This document shows positions 58,124 through 64,000 of a DNA stretch of 64,000 nt, one piece after another; the first letter of the stretch is position 1; the number at the start of each line of letters is the position of its first letter. Under the pieces are notes generated by a model. The model was not told where the DNA came from and did no database searches. It worked only from the letters and a program-made list of their open reading frames with translations. This stretch comes from Zelopaecilomyces penicillatus (taxonomy: Eukaryota; Ascomycota; Sordariomycetes; Hypocreales; Pseudodiploosporaceae): assembly GCA_005765155.1 (NCBI GenBank), contig VCCP01000004.1:1240001-1304000 (forward strand), given 5' to 3'. The translations under genes were made by a program, and so were the position numbers.

Positions 58124-58157
58124 CCCTCTCTCTCTCTCTCTCTTCTCTCGCTCTCTA
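58124..58157 (+). repeat. (CT)n tract, nearly perfect
   Basis: CT units with one TT and one CG interruption, complementary to the GA tract 230 bases to the left. Confidence 0.9.
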
Positions 58158-59374
58158 GCTGTCTTCCAGGTGACAATGGCCGGGGGGCTGAGAAGCTCCT
58201 CCAGAGCAAAACACACACAGGGCCAATTCACACCTGGCTAGGTCCCCCCCATGCTGATTGTCCCGCCACTAGGGGCGCATTCGAGGTCCTGAGTGGCCAG
58301 GGGAGTCTCACTAGAATGTGCCAACCTGGTAGGTGCTAAGCTTTTTCGCCGCTGGGAACCACTTCGTATCTCCACAGAGAGCCGCCAAAGCCAACCTAAT
58401 TACCCTTTCTCCTCCCCATTTTCAACCTGCTTCCCCCGATCCAATCCAATCCGCTCCCCCCCCCTCGTCCTCCGTATTACACCCATACGACGTCGTTGGA
58501 AAAAAGGTGCAACGAACCTACATAAAGTTGGGTTTAGTTTACCTGCACAGCGCACTTGGCGTGATGGGGCCGGGCTGGATTCATCCGTCGCCCGTCCGTT
58601 GCATCCACTGTACATACATGCCCGGTACTACCTACAGGTGCTCCAGGACTGCTTTCTAGCGAGGTTTTTGTTATTTTTGTTTTGTTTTAGTGCATGCTTG
58701 TCCCCTGTACCCGTACCGTAGTGATTCCTTTGCTGTGGAGAGAGATAGAAAGCGAGACGACTTGGCCGCCACTGCAGGTCGCTCATCATAAATGTTTTGA
58801 AAAGAACATGCATCACGGGAAATGATATGTAGGTGGTAATACGTACGTAGTAGCCAAAAACAAAGAAAATTCATTCTTTTCTTCTCCTCGCTGACCGCCA
58901 CAGGGCTGACCAGTCTACCGATGTGATTGTCACAGGGAAAGTATTACTGGTAATACCGTCCAGCTGCATCTGTACACAGCAGCCGCCCATCATGTCTTGG
59001 CTTCGTTCTTTGTGCATTGCAGCGCATCGCAGCATGTACAGTACAGGATGGGCATTCGTACGTATGTAGAAAGATATGCATGGTCTCTTAGACACTCACC
59101 AGAGTCATCACCTACCAGACCTCTTACTACTATAGTATGTACGTAGTACGTGTTGAGTCGACGCGCAACCGTCCAGCGGGTCAGCGAACTAAAGCCAGCC
59201 ATGGTCGTCAACACGAATCAGCCACGCGATAGCGCAGTGCACAACTCTCAAGCACCGAGTTAGCCGTCGATCTCCTCACTGAATACGAGCCCTCCATCGG
59301 TCATGTTCCCATTCAGAGACTCGATTGCCTAGACGAGACGAAGCCGATCTACATGATTACTTAGTTTCCTACCG

Positions 59375-59403
59375 GAACGAAACGAAACGAAACGAAACGA
59401 AAC
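59375..59403 (+). repeat. (AACGA)n tandem array
   Basis: Five to six copies of the pentamer AACGA/ACGAA in tandem. Not a telomere repeat (that would be TTAGGG). Confidence 0.9.
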
Positions 59404-59457
59404 CACCGAATCCGTCAATAGAAGGGTCAGCCATACATACCTGCTAACCTAGGTAAG

Positions 59458-59514
59458 TGTCAGTGTCAGTGCCAGTATCATGGTGTCAATGTCTGTCAAT
59501 GTCAATGTCAGTGT
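59458..59514 (+). repeat. Degenerate hexamer repeat GTCAGT/GTCAAT
   Basis: Eight or so imperfect copies of GTCARTGT-like units, with point changes and small gaps. Confidence 0.65.
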
Positions 59515-61533
59515 AATGGGCCCCCAGCCAAGCGAGCCCCGTGCGCTCCGGCTGACCACGAAAAAAAGTCGCCAAGCTCCCCGTAACGTCTCCAATCCGC
59601 CGCCGCAGCTGCTGCTGCAAGTCCCACCCAATGTTTTGTGCATAAGCCCGATCGCCTTGCGCGGGCAATATGCAGCACAGTAGACCCAACCTCTCCGCAC
59701 AGAACAGGTTCTCTGGCTGTGCATGCATGTTGGATCCATTTCATTGTCTCCGCATGTGTAACACACAGGACAGACTGTAAGGGAGGTGACGACAAAAGAG
59801 AAGGGGGGGTTGGGACAGCATTTCATCTAGGTAGGTGCACTGTAATACTCAGTCAGACAAGACACTTGCCACCAACAGCGCTGGCCACGTTGCAGTGTAG
59901 AAGCTAGGAGCTGGATAAACCAGAAGCGGTGCACAGGTGTGATACATAGAGGAAGAAACCACAAATAGGCAATTGTCAACTATGGATAAGGCAACATCTA
60001 AAGCAAATTAGGAGAAGACGTGCGGCGGCGTGTGTGAATAAGTGAGTGTGTTGCATCAGAACGACGAATGGACACTCACAGTGCCCATCCCGTCAAGATG
60101 TAAATTGGCTTGGGCGCCCAGGCCAGCACGCTAATTAGTGCCCGCCCCAGGGCTCATCAATCACATTGAGAACGAGGGTTGGGCGGGAAGAAAAGAAAGG
60201 AAAACGGAAACAGAAGCAAAATGCTAATCACCTACTGCACTTTGGTACAGGTAGGTAGGTATACGCTGTTTAGGCTGTCAAGTAACCCAGCGGGTGACCT
60301 CCATGCCGAACAACCCCTTCCTGCTCTCTGCCAGGTTACAGCGTGCTTCAGGACGCTCACGCCACACCGGCAGAGATGCCGTGCCCTCATTTTATTTTGT
60401 ATTTCTTTTTGGCCGTGGGTCCCAATGGGCTGTCTCACGTACCCAATACAGTATAATTGGCACATGGTAAGTTCCAGTACCTGTACTGCAGGCAGCTATT
60501 TACTTCTTTTGTTATAAATCCAACCGCATGCATGCTCCGTACAGTTTGGTACGTACCTACCTAGTGTTAATCAGCTGTGTGCGAGACGAGATGACTGCAT
60601 CGAGATAAGCAACAATCGACACTGGTTATCATCAGCGACTGGGAAAGAGGTGCGCCTCAGACACAGTCTCCCAACATGGACAGACACCTACCTAACGAAG
60701 AATCGATGCCCAAATGCTTATTATTAGTGCCTCCCAGCCAAATACGACAGCCCTGGCGTAGATTTGCTGCCGATCACACAGCGCGTTTTGGGCTCCATCG
60801 ATTAGAAACCCAACAGTTATAAAGGGATCGGTTTGGGTTTGGGTGTAACAAACACCTCCTCATTCACAACTTACGATCAAATACGGAGACGTCACCTTCT
60901 AAACGTCATTTCATGAACTAGTACACTCTTCACCCTTTTCCAGGGCTGCTGCTTTTGTTCCCTTCATAGCAATACACCTATAAGACTGAGAACATACTCT
61001 CTGGGTTCAACCAGTTTCCTACCCCCACCACACGACACACAAGGGAACCATACCAAGAGTTCTTATACGAGCTGCCAGTGCGGGCCTTCTTCATTCGTTC
61101 GTTTGTTGGTTGTAGTGCCAACCGTATCAACGTTGTCCTTGGAACAGGAACATCTCGGACTATTTAGTTTTTCGTATACACTGTCCTCAAGTCTAGGCTG
61201 CGTGGGTAGGGGGTAAGTTGCTCCCTGGCAAACGTTCCCTGCAATAGCGACACCCGAGGGATACCTTTTAAGCTTTTTTGCAATATCTTCGGGGCTACTG
61301 TCCATTGCTGCATCTATTAGGCCCTTGTGTACTGCGTTGGATTTTGGAAACCGAGCCAGTCTATTGTGCCCATGTTCCAGTTTCGTCAACTCTTTGAGTA
61401 TTACCAAAGCAAGACACAAACGCCAAGCAGACAATACAGAAAGACAAAAAGGCCACTTTTACCTCATTGAAAAGCCCAAGTAAAAGATGACGACTTTAAA
61501 AAAAATTATATCGAATCCGATGGATAGAAATCC

Positions 61534-61539
61534 AAAAAA
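61534..61539 (-). terminator. Pol III terminator of tRNA-Thr
   Basis: Six A on the plus strand (T6 on the minus strand), five bases beyond the tRNA 3' end. Confidence 0.75.
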
Positions 61540-61544
61540 GAATC

Positions 61545-61628
61545 TGCCCCATATTGGAGTCGAACCAATCACCTTGTCATGTCAAGTAGATTTACTAGTG
61601 ACACGCTATACCGCTTAGCCAATGGGGC
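61545..61628 (-). tRNA. tRNA-Thr (AGT) with a short intron
   Basis: The minus strand folds as a tRNA: acceptor GCCCCAT with ATGGGGC, D stem GCTA/TAGC, anticodon stem TGTCA/TGACA, T arm ATTGG-TTCGACT-CCAAT. The anticodon AGT is in the loop CTAGTA-A. An extra 12 bases (about 61581-61592, minus-strand AATCTACTTGAC) sit one base after the anticodon, the standard tRNA intron position. Discriminator base A fits threonine. Exact intron ends can shift by a base or two. Confidence 0.88.
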
Positions 61629-63041
61629 TTTGAGGTTGACCTTGAGTCATGATGCCAGACTCACCGACATCAGGATGGTTATGAGGACATAGGGCAGGAT
61701 ATGTCGATGAGATGTTGATATTTTGTATATTCACATATTGAGGATACTACACGTTAGAAAAGTAGAATCTGTAGTCTTATTTTCACATGTCTGTAAACAT
61801 TAGATATTGGTTCCAAACACACTGATTTTGTTACACCTCCGACGAACAATAGAAAACAGGCGAAATAATTCAGACTTGCGAAGGGATTATTAAAACGGCC
61901 ACTGCGAACACAAACGTAAAAAAGCCATAAGAACCCAGCCATGGTCCTATAGGGGAACAAAAGCCAAATACACAGCATCAAATACACCTGATTATCATAC
62001 AATATCGTTGTTCAATACCCCCACCCCCAGAAATGTGTTTGGGAATTTGTGCACGCCAACGTGTAGGGTAGTCAATCTGAGGTCGAGACATGAAATAAGA
62101 ATGATAAAACCCAACTGAGCCCCCCTTTACTTGGATGACCAGTCATGCTAGAATGTACTTGATCTACCTACTTATATACAGTATTACAGCGCTACCCAAG
62201 AAAGGGTGTTTTGAATGGTGACGCTATAAGATTCACGTCCCTCTTCAGCTACTACAACTGATATCACAATCCTCACGCTGGATGACCCCTCTGGGACTGG
62301 GATTTTGGAATAGCAATACTCTACAATTCATCGTTGAGAATCTAACCACGTCGACCGAAAACACCGGTATAAGCTTTCCCATGGAATAGTCTAGACCACC
62401 ATGCCAATGTGCTGGCCAGGCGACAAACTCTCCCGCCTGCCGGCATTTGCCTAACATGACTGTGCATGACCTCATCGTCATGGCCCAAAGATGGGTAATC
62501 ACAGATTCACAGCACAGCACTACGGGACGGCAAACCTTAGCGGGAACTCCCCCAAGCCCCCCACTGTGGACTCCACTGTCCGTCAGCGCCAGCACGCCGC
62601 CTCCAGATGCCGGGCTTTGCAGGCTTTGTCATGACCGACAGACTGTTGTTAGTGGACAAAGGCCTGCAGCAAATAGCGGCATCTGATGGTTTCAACGCCC
62701 GGGATTGTAAATGTACCCGATTCATGTTCCGCAGGAGGAGCATCTCCGTCATCCCCAAACCCCAAATACACGACATCATTACCACATCCCCACGACATTG
62801 TCAGCATCGTCATCTCCGAGCAGGCTTTGAGTAAAGCATACGGGTAGCTTTAGACTTATCGAGACATTACGATAACTACTGCGACATTACTACGACCCTA
62901 ACCCGCCGTTCTCCTCCACGGCCTGTCCCCCCCTTTGCCAGGTTTCCAAGAGTTTTTTTCCCCATACGAGATTGCCGCTGCCCGGAATTGGGGCGCCCGG
63001 CAGCACGACGCGAGACGACGACGTCGCACCCATATGGCTGG
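61629..63041. other. Intergenic region and leader of the PX-domain gene
   Basis: About 1.4 kb with no supported gene. Frames at 62245-62785 show no family features. The last 150 bases before 63042 remain open in the PX frame without an ATG, so an earlier exon is possible. Confidence 0.5.
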
Positions 63042-63908
63042 ATGGCATCGGTGAAAAACCAGGGCCGGCACCAGGACCATGCGCCCGGAGCCTTGAACGG
63101 CGGGAGGAGGCCAACGCCGTCATCGAACGGCCTCACCCGGCTGGGCAGTAACAACATCAGGAGCAACGGGGATGCAGCTTCTCCTACCACATCACCAAGC
63201 TCAATCACATCGCCTCCCTACTGGCACAGCACAAACACTCACCAGCGAAGCATCTCGAACCTCTCGGTCGAGTCTATCCTACCCGCCGGGGCGATTACGC
63301 TACAGGACAACGACACAGACGGCGACGATCGCAACAGCGCATGCTGGGCGAAGAGCGTAGAGATTGTCGACTACACAGTCGTGAACGGAAGTGCGACGAG
63401 CATTGGGGCCTTTGTTGTCTGGAATGTTCGAGTTGAAACATTGAATGTGGGTTAAACCGCCTTTTTGTAAAACGGGAAGCCATATTCGCATATATATGCA
63501 TGCGCTTTCTTTCCAACTGAACCATTTTTGCCTACAACCGCAACGTTGACTGACCAAAGCGCATTAAAACCATTTTAGGGGAGTTATATGAACATCCGCA
63601 AGCGATACTCGGAGTTTGACGATTTCCGGCACAGACTGAGGCAGTCCTTCCCGAGCTTCGAGGCCGCCGTGCCGGTGCTGCCGCCCAAGAGTGTGATATC
63701 CAAGTTCCGGCCAAACTTTCTCGAGAAGCGGCGCGCCGGGCTGCAATACTTTCTCAAGTACGTTGCTGCGAGTCGTATTTTCCCCTTCCTTTCTTCTTCT
63801 TCTTCTTCTGGAGCCGCCCATCTAACGGGTTTTCGTTTTTGCAGCTGTATTCTATTGAACCCAGAGTTCTCAGGGTCACCAGTGCTTAAGGAGTTTCTGT
63901 TTGCATGA
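63042..63908 (+). CDS. YPT35: PX-domain protein, Ypt35-like
   Basis: Three exons, 63042-63446, 63579-63757 and 63845-63908, give 215 residues. The N-terminal ~85 residues are Ser/Asn/Pro-rich and disordered; the region reading RSISNLSVESILP precedes a PX domain (about 105-212): WAKSVEIVDYTVV, VETLNGSYMNIRKRYSEFDDF with the phosphoinositide-binding Arg-Arg/Lys-Tyr core, PPKSVISKFRPNFLEKRRAGL (the Pro-x2-Pro-like segment) and LNPEFSGSPVLKEFLF at the end. Yeast Ypt35 is an endosomal/vacuolar PI3P-binding adaptor for Vps13. Intron 1 is taken as GTGGGT...TTTTAG because it keeps frame; the first ATG after the open leader sets the start, and an upstream exon cannot be excluded. Confidence 0.85.
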
Positions 63909-64000
63909 AGGGTGTGCTGGTTTAATCTTTTTGGTGGACGCCAGGCCCCGATCTGTCAGCCTTGGAAAGCTTTCGTTTTTATTGGGTATTATTTTTGGTT
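63909..64000 (+). other. 3' flank of the PX gene to window end
   Basis: 92 bases, presumably the 3' untranslated region. Confidence 0.5.

Larger units (their letters stand above)
57560..61533. other. Gene desert with simple repeats, 4 kb
   Basis: No gene I can support. It has a GA tract, a CT tract, an AACGA array and degenerate GTCAGT/GTCAAT hexamers. The first few hundred bases must include the promoter of the GPI-anchored protein gene. Motifs such as CTAGGTAGGT and GTACCTACCTAG recur (59825, 60252, 60553). A minus frame at 61063-61434 begins at TTG and is rejected. Confidence 0.5.

Noticed and set aside
57726..58241. 171-codon plus-strand frame over the GA tract
   Set aside because: The repeat keeps the frame open; the encoded Arg/Glu run and the rest have no gene-like features.
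59375..59403. AACGA array as a telomere or CRISPR-like repeat
   Set aside because: The pentamer is not the fungal telomere repeat TTAGGG, and there are no unique spacers between repeats.
61063..61434. 123-codon minus-strand frame near tRNA-Thr
   Set aside because: Its first codon is TTG; the first ATG leaves only about 80 residues with no recognisable features.

Overview
The window reads as nuclear DNA of a filamentous ascomycete (Pezizomycotina, Sordariomycetes, probably Hypocreales). The reasons are short GT-AG introns (mostly 50-110 bases), single genes spaced 0.3-1.5 kb apart with no operons, clear fungal orthologues (squalene synthase, Rcf1, Swc3, Rtc5, Swp1, Gpi14, N-myristoyltransferase), tRNA genes with intragenic promoters, and intergenic GTACGGAGTAC and CCTACCTAGGTA motifs of a kind often seen in this group. 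The genus is not certain. Gene models were built by hand from splice sites and reading frame; every multi-exon model given as complete sums to a whole number of codons.

Layout. 1-10 kb: the 3' end of an unrecognised coiled-coil protein, a Caj1/Djp1-type J-protein (-), a UDP-rhamnose epimerase/reductase (-) and squalene synthase ERG9 (+). 10-18 kb: a secreted subtilisin (-), then a 6.6 kb stretch holding only a tRNA-Asp. 18-31 kb: an F-box protein (+), GPI mannosyltransferase I (-), a translin/TRAX protein (+), a long alpha/beta-hydrolase-like protein lacking the usual nucleophile serine (+), an Ada/AraC-type protein (+) and a CCC1-type iron/manganese transporter (+). 31-42 kb: a ZZ/EF-hand membrane protein (-), RCF1 (+), RTC5 (-), a second tRNA-Asp and SWC3 (-). 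43-57.6 kb: an ABHD12-like hydrolase (+), N-myristoyltransferase (+), a hydrolase ending in a PTS1-like AKL (-), SWP1 (-), glutaminyl cyclase (-), an ethanolamine/choline phosphotransferase (-) and a GPI-anchored cysteine-rich protein (-). 57.6-64 kb: a repeat-rich gene desert, an intron-containing tRNA-Thr (-) and a Ypt35-like PX protein (+).

These are mostly unlinked housekeeping genes. No biosynthetic cluster, intact transposon, CRISPR array or virus was seen. Loose functional links exist: GPI14 with two predicted GPI or secretory-pathway clients, NMT with Rtc5 (a protein starting MGQSLS), and SWP1 with the secreted proteins.

The most interesting signals are: the pseudo-hydrolase with Glu where Ser is expected and a roughly 370-residue unstructured tail; an 8-base exon encoding the oxyanion-hole motif of one hydrolase and an 18-base exon in the TRAX gene; and a perfect 6-bp-stem hairpin directly upstream of both tRNA-Asp copies, with different loops.
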